64,000 bases of DNA from Streptomyces sp. TLI_235 (GTDB lineage Bacteria > Actinomycetota > Actinomycetes > Streptomycetales > Streptomycetaceae): NCBI GenBank assembly GCA_002300355.1, contig NSGV01000001.1:1054001-1118000 (forward strand), given 5' to 3'. Numbering within the stretch: the stretch's first letter is position 1; each line of letters opens with the position of its first letter. Below the pieces are notes generated by a model. That model was given only the letters and a program-made list of their open reading frames with translations, had not been told where the DNA came from and searched no databases. This document shows positions 6,949-15,300 of this stretch, in pieces. A program made the translations under genes and the position numbers.

Positions 6949-9066
6949 TCAGGAGGCGGCCTGGATGGTCCAGTTCTGGTAGGACTGGCCGCTGGGCTGC
7001 TGCAGTTCCAGCAGCCAGCCGCCGTAGTACCAGCGCTTGCTGGTGCCGAGGACCAGCGAGGAGCCCTTGGCGGTCAGCGCGTAGCCGCTGCCGGCGGAGT
7101 CGATCTTCCACTTCTGGTTGTCGGCGGTGGAGCAGGGCTCCTGCATCACGTACTGGCCGGCGACGGCCTGGCCGCCGAGCTGGAGGCACTTGTCGGAGCG
7201 GGCCGAGCGGATCCGCAGGAATCCGTCACCGGTGTCCTCGAAGAGCCACTGCTGGTTGGAGTAGCCGTGCCGCTGGTAGCCGATGAGCACGGCGCCGTCG
7301 CGGGTGGAGCCGCCCCACATGTCGGCGGCCTGGCCGGTCAGGCTGTTGATCATCAGGTAGCGGGTGCCGGGCTTGGTCGGCGCGGGGCCGGCCGCCTTGG
7401 CCGTGCGGAAGGTGGTGGTGCGGCCGGGCTTGGCGGTCTTGCCGGAGGCGTCCTTGACCGCGACGGCGACCTTGTACTCCGTGTCGGCCTTGAGGTTGAC
7501 CAGGCGGACGACGGTGGAGGTGACGGTCGCGATGGAGCGGCCGTTGACCTGCAGGTCGTAGCCGGTGGCGCCGGGGGCCGCCGTCCAGCTGAGCACGGCC
7601 GAGTTCGCGGTGATCTGGCCGACCGTCACCTTGGGCGCGGTGGTGCCGCCGGTCGGGCTCGGGCTGGGGGTGGGCGTCGGGTTGGTCGGGCTCGGGGTCG
7701 GCGTCGGCGACTTGGTCGGGTCGGCCGAGGTCGGGCTCGGGGTCGGCGTCGGGGTCGGCGTCGGGTTGGGGTTGGTGCCGCCGTTCGCGAACAGGAACTG
7801 GTTGTTGGCGATGTTCCAGTGCGTGGTCAGGTAGCTGCCCGGCTGCGGGCTGGTGTTGAAGTAGTCGTCGTGGTTGCAGTCGAGGCGGTCGTCCTCGGCC
7901 CGGTTCGGGCAGAGGGTCTGCATCTTCGGGTAGTACGGCGAGTCGGAGTAGCACATGATGTCCCACTCGTCGACGCAGTGCGCGCCCTTGCTGGTGTGCG
8001 GGGCGCTGTTGTTGACGGCGCCGAGGTTGTGGCCGAGCTCGTGGGCGGCGGTGGAGCCGCCCCAGCAGCCGTTGTCGGTGCGGCCGTAGGACGGGCCGAA
8101 GTTGGACAGGTTGTCCTGGCCGGGGCGCTCGTCGCCGTTGAAGGTGCCGATGCCGCAGTACACGTTCGCGTCGGCGAACATCATGTACTTGCGGTCCTTG
8201 CGGTTGAAGCCCTGGGCGGCCAGCGCCTTGTTGGTGGCGCCGAACTCCTGCAGGGAGGCCGCGGACAGCTCGACGTTCAGCACCGAGGCGGTGCAGTCGG
8301 CCTCGGTGACGAAGCGGATGTGCCGGACGCCGCCGGTCTCCTGGGCGCTGGCGTTGTAGATGGTGTCGGTGTCCGCCGCCCACTTCTTGAAGGAGGCGAG
8401 GTACTGCGCGAAGCGGTCGCTGCCCGGCGCGTGGACGTACATCACCTGGACGCGGTTGCCGGTCGAGCCGTCGCCGTCGCAGACCACCTTGGAGCCTTCG
8501 GCCGCGGCCCCCGCTCCGGCCGAGGGGGTGCCGGCGGGCGCGGCGGAACCGCCGAGTGCCTTGCCGCTCTGCAGGTCCAGCACGGGCGGAGCGTCGCTCA
8601 GCAGCTCCGAGGCGGACGGCGCGGCGGCGGCCGGGGCCGGGGTGAGGTCGGCGGGCTGCTCGGTGGTCGCCACGGCCGGCACGGTGTTCTTGTGGACGTC
8701 GACGCCGCGCGGCGGGGCGTCCGGGCCGTGCGTGCACAGGCCCTCGTCGTTGACCTTGTAGACGCCGACGCAGCGGTCACCGCTGGCGGCCGGGACGAGT
8801 CCGCCGTAGACCAGGCCGCGGGCCGGGTCGTCCTTGGGTATGGAGGTGACCGGGGCGGGCGCCTCGTTGTGGAGCGGGCCGGCGGCGGGCGAGGGGTCCA
8901 GCTCCTGGGCGATGGCCGCGTCGGCGGAGGTCCGGAGCGGCTTGCCGCCCTCCATCACGGAGCCGATGGTGAAGGCTCCCGCGATGAGTCCCGCGGTGAC
9001 GGCGGTTGCGGTGAACATCAGTCCACGGCGATTTCGGCGACGGTGCGACGTCTTCCTGCGTGACAC
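6949..9066 (-). CDS. Secreted zinc metalloprotease with FN3 and ricin-type lectin domains
   Basis: Encodes 705 residues. The GTG at 9064-9066 is chosen because GAGGAG precedes it. An Arg-rich N-terminus is followed by a membrane/signal segment (about 16-36). The protease core has HELGH at 342-346 (zinc ligands His342 and His346, catalytic Glu343) and a Met-turn-like DIMCY at 369-373. The usual third metzincin ligand position (352) is Asn; His357, His363 or Asp366 may replace it. A Pro/Thr/Ser linker leads to a fibronectin III domain (about 490-575) and a C-terminal ricin B-type trefoil (about 585-700) with QQW and NQKW repeats, which should bind polysaccharide. It likely digests extracellular protein while held on a glycan. 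Confidence 0.85.
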   Translation of the reverse strand: MSRRKTSHRRRNRRGLMFTATAVTAGLIAGAFTIGSVMEGGKPLRTSADAAIAQELDPSPAAGPLHNEAPAPVTSIPKDDPARGLVYGGLVPAASGDRCVGVYKVNDEGLCTHGPDAPPRGVDVHKNTVPAVATTEQPADLTPAPAAAAPSASELLSDAPPVLDLQSGKALGGSAAPAGTPSAGAGAAAEGSKVVCDGDGSTGNRVQVMYVHAPGSDRFAQYLASFKKWAADTDTIYNASAQETGGVRHIRFVTEADCTASVLNVELSAASLQEFGATNKALAAQGFNRKDRKYMMFADANVYCGIGTFNGDERPGQDNLSNFGPSYGRTDNGCWGGSTAAHELGHNLGAVNNSAPHTSKGAHCVDEWDIMCYSDSPYYPKMQTLCPNRAEDDRLDCNHDDYFNTSPQPGSYLTTHWNIANNQFLFANGGTNPNPTPTPTPTPSPTSADPTKSPTPTPSPTNPTPTPSPSPTGGTTAPKVTVGQITANSAVLSWTAAPGATGYDLQVNGRSIATVTSTVVRLVNLKADTEYKVAVAVKDASGKTAKPGRTTTFRTAKAAGPAPTKPGTRYLMINSLTGQAADMWGGSTRDGAVLIGYQRHGYSNQQWLFEDTGDGFLRIRSARSDKCLQLGGQAVAGQYVMQEPCSTADNQKWKIDSAGSGYALTAKGSSLVLGTSKRWYYGGWLLELQQPSGQSYQNWTIQAAS

Positions 9067-9247
9067 GTGTCTCTCCTCGTCGGCCCTCGGAGGATTGGTG
9101 CTTGCCGACACCTGGGAGATCCGTGGGGCGGGAGGGGATAACAGGAATCTCAAACATATTTTCGTCGTTGGTTTCGGACGAGGTGTCAGAACCGCGATGG
9201 CCGGCCCGGTTGACGGGCCGTCCGCGCACGGACGAAGAGGAGAACAG

Positions 9248-10033
9248 GTGGACGGGCGACAGGTGGCGGCCTACCTGGACCGGATCGGCCTGCCGCGGCC
9301 GGGGCGGCCGGACGCGGCGGCGCTGCGCGCGCTGCAGCTGGCGCACCTTTCCGCGGTGCCGTTCGAGACGCTGAGCGTCGCGCGGGGCGAGCCGATCGTG
9401 CTGACCGAGCAGGCGCTCTGGGAGAAGCTCGTGGAGCGGCGGCGCGGCGGCTTCTGCTACGAGCTCAACGGCGCCTTCGCCGCACTGCTCGGGGCGCTCG
9501 GCTACCGGGTGGAGCTGCTGGCGGCACGGGTGTTCGGCAAGGACGGTCGGGTCGGGCCGCCGTTCGACCACATGGCGCTGCGGGTCGAGCTGGACGGGCC
9601 CTGGCTGGTGGACGTCGGCTTCGGCCGGTTCAGCCACCACCCGCTGCGGCTCGACGAGCGGGGACCGCAGGCCGACCCGGCCGGGCGGTTCACGCTCGCC
9701 GAGCACGGCCCCGGGCTGGACGTGCTGATGGACGGCGATCCGCAGTACCGGCTGGACCTGCGGCCGTACGCGCTGGCGGACTTCGGACCGACCTGCTGGT
9801 GGCAGGCCACCTCACCGGACTCGCACTTCACCCGGTCGACGACCTGCTCGCGGCTGACCGCCGAGGGCCGGATCACCCTCGCCGGCACCCGGCTGATCCG
9901 CACGGGCGCGGACGGCTCACGCAGCGAGCGCGAGCTGACCGCGGAGCAGGCGCTCGCCGCCTACCGCGAGCACTTCGGGATCGGGCTGGACGAGCTGCCG
10001 GTCAGCGCACCGCTGCGACCAGCGCGTCACTGA
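9248..10033 (+). CDS. nat: Arylamine N-acetyltransferase
   Basis: Transfers acetyl (or other acyl) groups from CoA to arylamines or hydrazines in the cytoplasm. The Cys-His-Asp triad is complete: Cys70 in RRGGFCYELNG, His108 in FDHMALRV, Asp122 in LVDVGFG, at spacing matching the family. The GTG at 9248 is preferred: an AGAGGAG ribosome binding site sits 5 bp upstream and gives the normal NAT N-terminus. An ATG at 9197 is an alternative. The protein is 261 residues, slightly below the usual 270-280. Some actinomycete NATs act in amide-forming biosynthesis, but no such cluster is here. Its last 32 bp overlap the convergent methyltransferase gene. Confidence 0.92.
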   Translation: MDGRQVAAYLDRIGLPRPGRPDAAALRALQLAHLSAVPFETLSVARGEPIVLTEQALWEKLVERRRGGFCYELNGAFAALLGALGYRVELLAARVFGKDGRVGPPFDHMALRVELDGPWLVDVGFGRFSHHPLRLDERGPQADPAGRFTLAEHGPGLDVLMDGDPQYRLDLRPYALADFGPTCWWQATSPDSHFTRSTTCSRLTAEGRITLAGTRLIRTGADGSRSERELTAEQALAAYREHFGIGLDELPVSAPLRPARH

Positions 10034-10748
10034 CCGAGCGCCACGCCACCCCGGCCTCCCGGAAGCCCGCCTCCACCAGGCGGGCGGCGTGCCACTCGGC
10101 GGGGTGGCTGTCGCCGTCGGCGTGCTCGCCGTGGATCGCGAAGCGGGCGGCGACCGCCTCCGCGAGCGCCGGGTCGGCGGCGGCGGCCCGCCACCAGCCG
10201 GCCCAGTCGAGGACGCCCTCGGCACGCTCCCGCTCCTGGCGGGCGCGCTGCCGGGCGGCGTCCGCGGCGTTGAGCAGCGGTGTGTCCGGCTGCGGCATGT
10301 GGTCGGCGTTGAGGAAGAGCCCGCCGGGGCGGACCAGCTGGGCGAGGTCGCCGTAGAGCCGCACCAGGGCGTCGGTGGTGAGCCAGTGCAGCGCGGTGGC
10401 GGTCAGCACGGCGTCGAAGGGCTCCCCGTCGGGCAGCCGCTTCGCCCAGTGCGGGTCGTTGAGGTCCGCGGTGACGACGGTGAGTCGCGGCTCGTCGGCG
10501 AAGTGGCCGCGGGCGATCGCGAGCAGCGCCGGGTCGACGTCCACGCCGACCGAGACGCCCCCCGGGAGGCGGGCGAGCAGCCGCTCGCTGATCGAGCCGG
10601 TGCCGCAGGCCAGGTCGAGGACGCGCGGCGCCGGGCCGGCGGTGGCCTCGACCAGGTCGAGCATCACCCGGAACCGGTCCTCGCGGTCGGGCAGGTACCA
10701 CTCCTGCTGCCGGTCCCAGCTGCGCTGCCAGTCGTGCCAGGTCGTCAT
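10002..10748 (-). CDS. Class I SAM-dependent methyltransferase
   Basis: Encodes 248 residues from the ATG at 10746-10748 (GGGAGTGGGG upstream). Motif I is VLDLACGTGSIS at about 43-54, followed by an acidic residue at the end of strand 2 (GVDVDP) and a motif IV-like FDAVLTATALHWL, resembling small-molecule methyltransferases such as trans-aconitate-type enzymes. No signal peptide. The substrate cannot be read from sequence. It is transcribed away from the SDR gene at 10914 and toward the NAT gene, with which it shares 32 bp of antisense overlap. Confidence 0.82.
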   Translation of the reverse strand: MTTWHDWQRSWDRQQEWYLPDREDRFRVMLDLVEATAGPAPRVLDLACGTGSISERLLARLPGGVSVGVDVDPALLAIARGHFADEPRLTVVTADLNDPHWAKRLPDGEPFDAVLTATALHWLTTDALVRLYGDLAQLVRPGGLFLNADHMPQPDTPLLNAADAARQRARQERERAEGVLDWAGWWRAAAADPALAEAVAARFAIHGEHADGDSHPAEWHAARLVEAGFREAGVAWRSVSDALVAAVR

Positions 10749-10913
10749 GCCCCACTCCCGTCGGTAATGGCTAGATGGTCGATGCATCTCTTACGCTACG
10801 AGCCACCGGTAACCACCGCAAGCACTTTTCAGCCATTACCTTTCGCGTGGATTCCACGCACTCCCGTAGCATTCGCCGGTACAGGCGGCGCACAACGGGA
10901 AGCGGCAACAGGC

Positions 10914-12419
10914 ATGACGGCGGGCCCGGACACTCAGATCCAGATCGAGCAGGACGACGACCAGGAGGTCGACTTCGGCCCGGGTATCGACCCCGAGCGC
11001 CTGGCCATGTGCCTGGACGTACTCGCGGAGCTCGACACCCTGCACGTGGACCACCCGGACGCGATCACCGTCCGCCAGGCCGTCGGCGGCGTCTTCCGCA
11101 CGCTGAAGCAGCGCCGCCGGCAGGAGACCCGCGCCCGCAAGACCGCGAACGACCGGGCGGTCACCGCACGGACGGCGACCGGCGCGCCCGGCCGGATCGA
11201 CGACGAGACGGCCGGCGCCTTCGGCCTGACCACCGAGACCACCACCGAGATCGCCGGGATCCTCGAGCGCCCCCGCTCCTGCTACACCTGCAAGCAGCGG
11301 TACGTCGAGGTCGACGCCTTCTACCACCAGCTGTGCCGCAGCTGCGCGGCGCTGAACCACGCCCGCCGCGTCGCGCGGGCGGACCTGACCGGGCGGCGTG
11401 CGCTGCTCACCGGCGGCCGCGCGAAGATCGGCATGTACATCGCGCTCTGCCTGCTGCGGGACGGCGCACACACCACGATCACCACGCGCTTCCCCAACGA
11501 CGCGATCCGCCGCTTCAAGGCGATGCCGGACAGCGACCAGTGGATCCACCGCCTGAAGATCATCGGCATCGACCTGCGCGACCCTGCGCAGGTCATGGCG
11601 CTGGCCGACGAGGTCGCCGCGGACGGCCCGCTGGACATCCTGATCAACAACGCGGCGCAGACCGTCCGCCGCCCGCCGGAGTCGTACCGCCAGCTGGTGG
11701 CCGCCGAGTCGGCCCCGCTGCCGGCCGGCGCGCTGCCCCCGTCCACCGTGATCGGGCGGTTCGGCAGCGGCGGCGTGGACCTCCCGGCGCTGCCCGGCCA
11801 GGCCACCGGCGGCAGCGAGCGGATCACCGCCGAGGACGTCACCTCGCTCGCCCTGGTCACCGGCTCCGCCTCGCCGGCCCGGATCGAGGCGGGCACCGCC
11901 ATCGACGCCGGCGGCCTGGTGCCGGACCTCGCGTCCACCAACAGCTGGGTGCAGACCGTCTCGGAGGTGGGCCCGATGGAGCTGCTGGAGGTGCAGCTCT
12001 GCAACTCGACCGCGCCGTTCATCCTGATCAGCCGGCTGCGGTCGGCGATGGCCGCCTCCCCCGCCCGCCGCAAGTACGTCGTCAACGTCTCCGCCATGGA
12101 GGGCGTGTTCAGCCGCGGCTACAAGGGCGCCGGCCACCCGCACACCAACATGGCCAAGGCCGCGCTGAACATGCTCACCCGCACCAGCGCCCAGGAGATG
12201 TTCCAGACCGACGGCATCCTGATGACCGCCGTCGACACCGGCTGGATCACCGACGAGCGCCCGCACCCGGAGAAGATGCGGCTGCACGACGAAGGCTTCC
12301 ACGCCCCGCTCGACCTGGTCGACGGCGCGGCCCGGGTCTACGACCCGATCGTCCGCGGCGAGCTCGGCGAGGACCTGTACGGCTGCTTCCTCAAGGACTA
12401 TGCCAAGGCCGCCTGGTGA
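10914..12419 (+). CDS. Atypical SDR-fold protein with N-terminal Cys4 motif and no catalytic Tyr
   Basis: Encodes 501 residues, twice a normal SDR. An acidic N-terminal region (1-110) precedes a Cys4 motif: Cys123, Cys126, Cys141, Cys144, likely a zinc ribbon. The Rossmann part begins near 160 with TGGRAKIG, a degenerate form of the usual glycine motif, and continues with ILINNAAQT. A Pro/Ala-rich insertion of about 80 residues follows. Where SDRs have YxxxK, this protein has Thr-Asn-Met-Ala-Lys (TNMAK), so the catalytic tyrosine is missing while Lys and an upstream Ser (VNVSAMEG) remain. The stop overlaps the NUDIX start. A nucleotide-binding or sensing role seems more likely than ordinary dehydrogenation. 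Confidence 0.75.
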   Translation: MTAGPDTQIQIEQDDDQEVDFGPGIDPERLAMCLDVLAELDTLHVDHPDAITVRQAVGGVFRTLKQRRRQETRARKTANDRAVTARTATGAPGRIDDETAGAFGLTTETTTEIAGILERPRSCYTCKQRYVEVDAFYHQLCRSCAALNHARRVARADLTGRRALLTGGRAKIGMYIALCLLRDGAHTTITTRFPNDAIRRFKAMPDSDQWIHRLKIIGIDLRDPAQVMALADEVAADGPLDILINNAAQTVRRPPESYRQLVAAESAPLPAGALPPSTVIGRFGSGGVDLPALPGQATGGSERITAEDVTSLALVTGSASPARIEAGTAIDAGGLVPDLASTNSWVQTVSEVGPMELLEVQLCNSTAPFILISRLRSAMAASPARRKYVVNVSAMEGVFSRGYKGAGHPHTNMAKAALNMLTRTSAQEMFQTDGILMTAVDTGWITDERPHPEKMRLHDEGFHAPLDLVDGAARVYDPIVRGELGEDLYGCFLKDYAKAAW

Positions 12420-12865
12420 CCGGCCCGATCATCGGCGCGGGCGTCATCGTCCCGACCACCGACGGCCGGGTGCTGGTCGGCCGCCGCACCACCGCCGGGG
12501 AGCCGCCCACCTGGAGCCTGCCCGGCGGCAAGGTCGACGGCACCGGCGAGTCCTTCGAGGAGGCCGCCGCCCGCGAACTCGCCGAGGAGACGGGCATCGT
12601 GCTGCCCGCCGCGCGGATGCGGGTGCTGGCCGTGCTGCTCGACCACGAGCTGGGCCGGCCCCGGCTGACCGCGGCCGTCCTCGCCCCGCCGAGCGACGCC
12701 CCGGCCCTCGTCACCGAGCCGCACAGCTGCGCGGGCTGGGAGCGGTTCCCGGTGGACGCGCTGCCCACCCCGATGTTCCACCCGTCCGGCCTGGTGCTGG
12801 CCCGCTGGCTGCCCGGCTACGCGGGTCCGGACGGCGCGCACGTCTACCCGCTCGCGGGGGCCTGA
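12416..12865 (+). CDS. NUDIX hydrolase
   Basis: Encodes 149 residues from a GTG at 12416 that overlaps the TGA of the SDR-like gene (GTGA), so translation is coupled. The NUDIX box at about 37-61 keeps REL-x-EE-x-GI and the upstream Glu, with one extra residue in the first gap (GKVDGTGE). NUDIX enzymes cleave nucleoside diphosphates linked to another moiety using Mg2+. The C-terminal half resembles small MutT-like proteins. Coupling to a nucleotide-fold protein suggests that the NUDIX substrate, perhaps a dinucleotide or nucleotide-sugar, is tied to that protein; this is inference. Confidence 0.85.
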   Translation: MTGPIIGAGVIVPTTDGRVLVGRRTTAGEPPTWSLPGGKVDGTGESFEEAAARELAEETGIVLPAARMRVLAVLLDHELGRPRLTAAVLAPPSDAPALVTEPHSCAGWERFPVDALPTPMFHPSGLVLARWLPGYAGPDGAHVYPLAGA

Positions 12866-12903
12866 GCCCCTACGAGCGGGTGGCCGTGAGGTGGCTGCGG
12901 CGC

Positions 12904-13650
12904 TCAGCGGCCCTTCGGCCGGACCAGCAGCACGAAGGTCCTGGCGTACGCGGTGCCCTCGGCGACCCGCGGCCAGTCCAGGGCGAGCAGCTCCTTGGAG
13001 GCCTGCTCGTGCAGTTCGCCGTCGACCCGGACCTCGGCGGTCTCCCGGCCGGCCCCGCCGCCGAACAGCAGCGAGATCCCGACCAGACGGTCCCGGTCGA
13101 AGCCGTCCGCGAGAGCGGCGGCCAGCCGCGGCAGGACCGGCCGGGCGAGCATCCAGTCCTGGACGGCGCCCTGCCGGTCGCCGGCACCCCAGCCGACGAT
13201 GCCGCCGTGCACGGCGTGCCAGCCGGGCAGCGCGTCCGCGTCGTCGGGGTGCAGGTGGCCGGCGAACCGCCCGTTGTGGGCGAGGAGTTCGAGCAGGGTG
13301 ACGCCGGTCGTGGCGGCCCAGACCTCGACCGCCCGGCGCAGTGCCGGCTCGGCGCCCGCCTCGATGCCGGACACGCAGTCCCGCACCGCGCTCCGCTGCG
13401 GCCGCCCGGCGTCCGGCAGGAGGATCAGGTCGAGGTGGGCCGGGCCCTCGCCGTGCGGGGCGCCGACGGCCACCGCGGTGCCGCCCGGGCCGGTGACCCG
13501 GTCCCCTTCGAACGTCCAGGTGTCGCCGCTGAGTTCCGTCAACCGATCGGCCACCGCGGCGAGTACGGCCTGTTCGGAGAGCGGCGCGGTGTCGCCCTGC
13601 TGCCTGCGGGCGGCCGCGGCGGAGCCGCGCCACCAAGATCCCAACCCCAT
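12904..13650 (-). CDS. Conserved cytoplasmic protein resembling DUF6348
   Basis: Encodes 248 residues from the ATG at 13648-13650. No signal peptide; an Ala/Arg-rich N-terminus is followed by a compact alpha/beta protein with the segments LPGWHAVHGGIVGWG and LVGISLLFGGGAGRETAEVRVDGE. These resemble the uncharacterised DUF6348 family of actinobacteria. The assignment comes from memory of the pattern and no function is known. It is convergent to the NUDIX gene and lies downstream of the pectate lyase gene, from which a terminator separates it. Confidence 0.6.
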   Translation of the reverse strand: MGLGSWWRGSAAAARRQQGDTAPLSEQAVLAAVADRLTELSGDTWTFEGDRVTGPGGTAVAVGAPHGEGPAHLDLILLPDAGRPQRSAVRDCVSGIEAGAEPALRRAVEVWAATTGVTLLELLAHNGRFAGHLHPDDADALPGWHAVHGGIVGWGAGDRQGAVQDWMLARPVLPRLAAALADGFDRDRLVGISLLFGGGAGRETAEVRVDGELHEQASKELLALDWPRVAEGTAYARTFVLLVRPKGR

Positions 13651-13676
13651 GGCGCACACGGTAGCGGCGCCGCCGC

Positions 13677-13721
13677 CCCGGCCGCCACAGGAACGCCGAA
13701 CGCGCTCCCGCGGCGGCCGGG
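13677..13721 (-). terminator. Hairpin terminator candidate
   Basis: CCCGGCCGCC (13677-13686) pairs perfectly with GGCGGCCGGG (13712-13721) just past the pectate lyase stop at 13734. The 25-nt loop makes it less certain than the other hairpins. Confidence 0.45.
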
Positions 13722-13733
13722 CCGGCCGGCGGT

Positions 13734-15101
13734 TCAGGGACGGTACGTCACATCGGCTGCGCTGTAGCGGCAGTTGGCGCCGTCCGGCCCGCTGCCGGAC
13801 TCCTCGGGCTCGCCCGAGGTGACTCCGGTGTAGCGCTGGCAGACGGTGATCTTCTTGCCGCTGTCGCCGACGACGGTCAGCCGGGTGATCCTCGCGGTGT
13901 CGCCGAGGTTGGCGTTGATGCCGACGATCCTCTTGCCGGGGGCGGTGGCGATCACGTTGTCGATCACCACGTGGCGGGGGTACTGGGTCTTGCAGTTGCC
14001 GCAGGAGCGGTAGAGCTTGCCGAAGTCCTCCACCCGGAAGTTCTTGATCACGAAGGTGCCGGGGCCGTTGTGCTGGAAGACCTTGTCGGCGGCGCCGCGC
14101 GCACCGCCGCCGTCGACGGTCATCACCTGGGAGGCCGAGGTGCCCTTGAAGGTGGCCGCGTCCTCGCCGACGTTCTCCCACCAGACGTTGCGCAGGGTGC
14201 AGCTGCCGCTGCAGTGCACCCCGTCGGCGGCCGGGTCCCCGATGATCACGTTCTGCAGCACCGCGCCGTCGGCGAGTTCGAACATCGCGGGCTGGTTCTC
14301 GGACTGGCCGCCGGTGCCCAGCGCGCCCTTGCCGACGAAGCGGCGGCCGCCGCCGTCGAAGAGCGTGGCGACCTTCCGGGTCTCGGTCAGCGGCACATCC
14401 GCGCCCTGCGGTACCGGCCAGGCCGGGACCGTGCCGGTGGCGCCGGTGGCAGTGGCAGTGGGCTTGGCGGTGGCGGTCGCGGTGGGCTTGGCCGTCGCGG
14501 TGGGCTTCGTGGTGGCCGTGGTGCTCGCGGAGGAGCTCGCGGTGGGGGCCGGGGCTTCGGTGACCGCCTTGAAGGTCCACCGCTTGGCGGCGGCCGAGTC
14601 GCAGGAGTTCTGCTGCACCGGGGTGCCGGCCGCGGTCGAACCGTCCTTGACCGCCAGGCACTTGCCGCTGCCGGTGTTGACGATCCGGTGGCCGCCCTCG
14701 ACCGCCGTCAGCGTCCAGCGCTGGGAGGCGGCCGCCGGGTCGCAGGCCTCCTGCTGCACGGCCGCGCCCGCACCGGACTTGGCGTCCCGGACACCCGCGC
14801 AGAGGCCGGTGCCGGCGGCGACCAGCCGGTAGCCGCCGTCGGCGGCGGCCAGCCGCCAGGTCTGGCCCCGGGCCCCGCAGTTCTGCTGCGCCAGCTGGGC
14901 CCCGGTACCCTCCGCGGGCGCCTGCAGACAGAGACCTCCGGCGGCACTCACCAGGGTGTAGGAGCCGCCGGTGGCCGGGGCCGGGGCCGCCGCGTCCGCG
15001 CCGGCCCACAGGCCGCCCGCGATGGCGGCGGTCACCAGGGCGGCCACGCCGCCCAGGGCCGCGATCCTGCCGCGCTTGGGGCGTATCGCTCGCTTGCTCA
15101 C
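13734..15101 (-). CDS. Secreted pectate lyase (PL3 type) with N-terminal ricin-type lectin domain
   Basis: Encodes 455 residues from the GTG at 15099-15101. A basic N-terminus and hydrophobic segment (about 14-38) direct export. Residues about 45-180 are a ricin B-type trefoil with three repeats ending QTWRL, QRWTL and KRWTF. A Thr/Ala/Pro/Lys linker (about 185-225) follows. The C-terminal 225 residues are a PL3-type beta-helix pectate lyase, with ENQPAMFELADGAVLQNVIIG, the calcium-site region GVHCSGSCTLRNVWWENVGEDA and conserved cysteines. It should cleave polygalacturonate by beta-elimination outside the cell, next to the PL1-CE8 enzyme that demethylates and cuts pectin. Confidence 0.88.
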   Translation of the reverse strand: MSKRAIRPKRGRIAALGGVAALVTAAIAGGLWAGADAAAPAPATGGSYTLVSAAGGLCLQAPAEGTGAQLAQQNCGARGQTWRLAAADGGYRLVAAGTGLCAGVRDAKSGAGAAVQQEACDPAAASQRWTLTAVEGGHRIVNTGSGKCLAVKDGSTAAGTPVQQNSCDSAAAKRWTFKAVTEAPAPTASSSASTTATTKPTATAKPTATATAKPTATATGATGTVPAWPVPQGADVPLTETRKVATLFDGGGRRFVGKGALGTGGQSENQPAMFELADGAVLQNVIIGDPAADGVHCSGSCTLRNVWWENVGEDAATFKGTSASQVMTVDGGGARGAADKVFQHNGPGTFVIKNFRVEDFGKLYRSCGNCKTQYPRHVVIDNVIATAPGKRIVGINANLGDTARITRLTVVGDSGKKITVCQRYTGVTSGEPEESGSGPDGANCRYSAADVTYRP

Positions 15102-15144
15102 GTCTCACGATTCCTTGGCAACTGTCGGGACGGGGAAGGCGTGT

Positions 15145-15164
15145 GCCCCCGCCGACGCGGGGGC
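15145..15164 (-). terminator. Hairpin terminator candidate
   Basis: GCCCCCGC (15145-15152) pairs with GCGGGGGC (15157-15164) with a 4-nt loop, about 140 bp downstream of the pectinase stop codon. It could also fold in the leader of the PL3 gene. Confidence 0.4.
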
Positions 15165-15300
15165 CGCCCGGCACCGGACCGCCGCACCCGCGAGGGCGGG
15201 CCGGCCCGGTGTCTGCTCCCCGGTTGCCGCCCGGCGCAGGAAGGTTGCCGCGGCGGCGGGGATGTTCCGAGGTGCTCTCCGAGGTGTCGTCAGAGACCGG

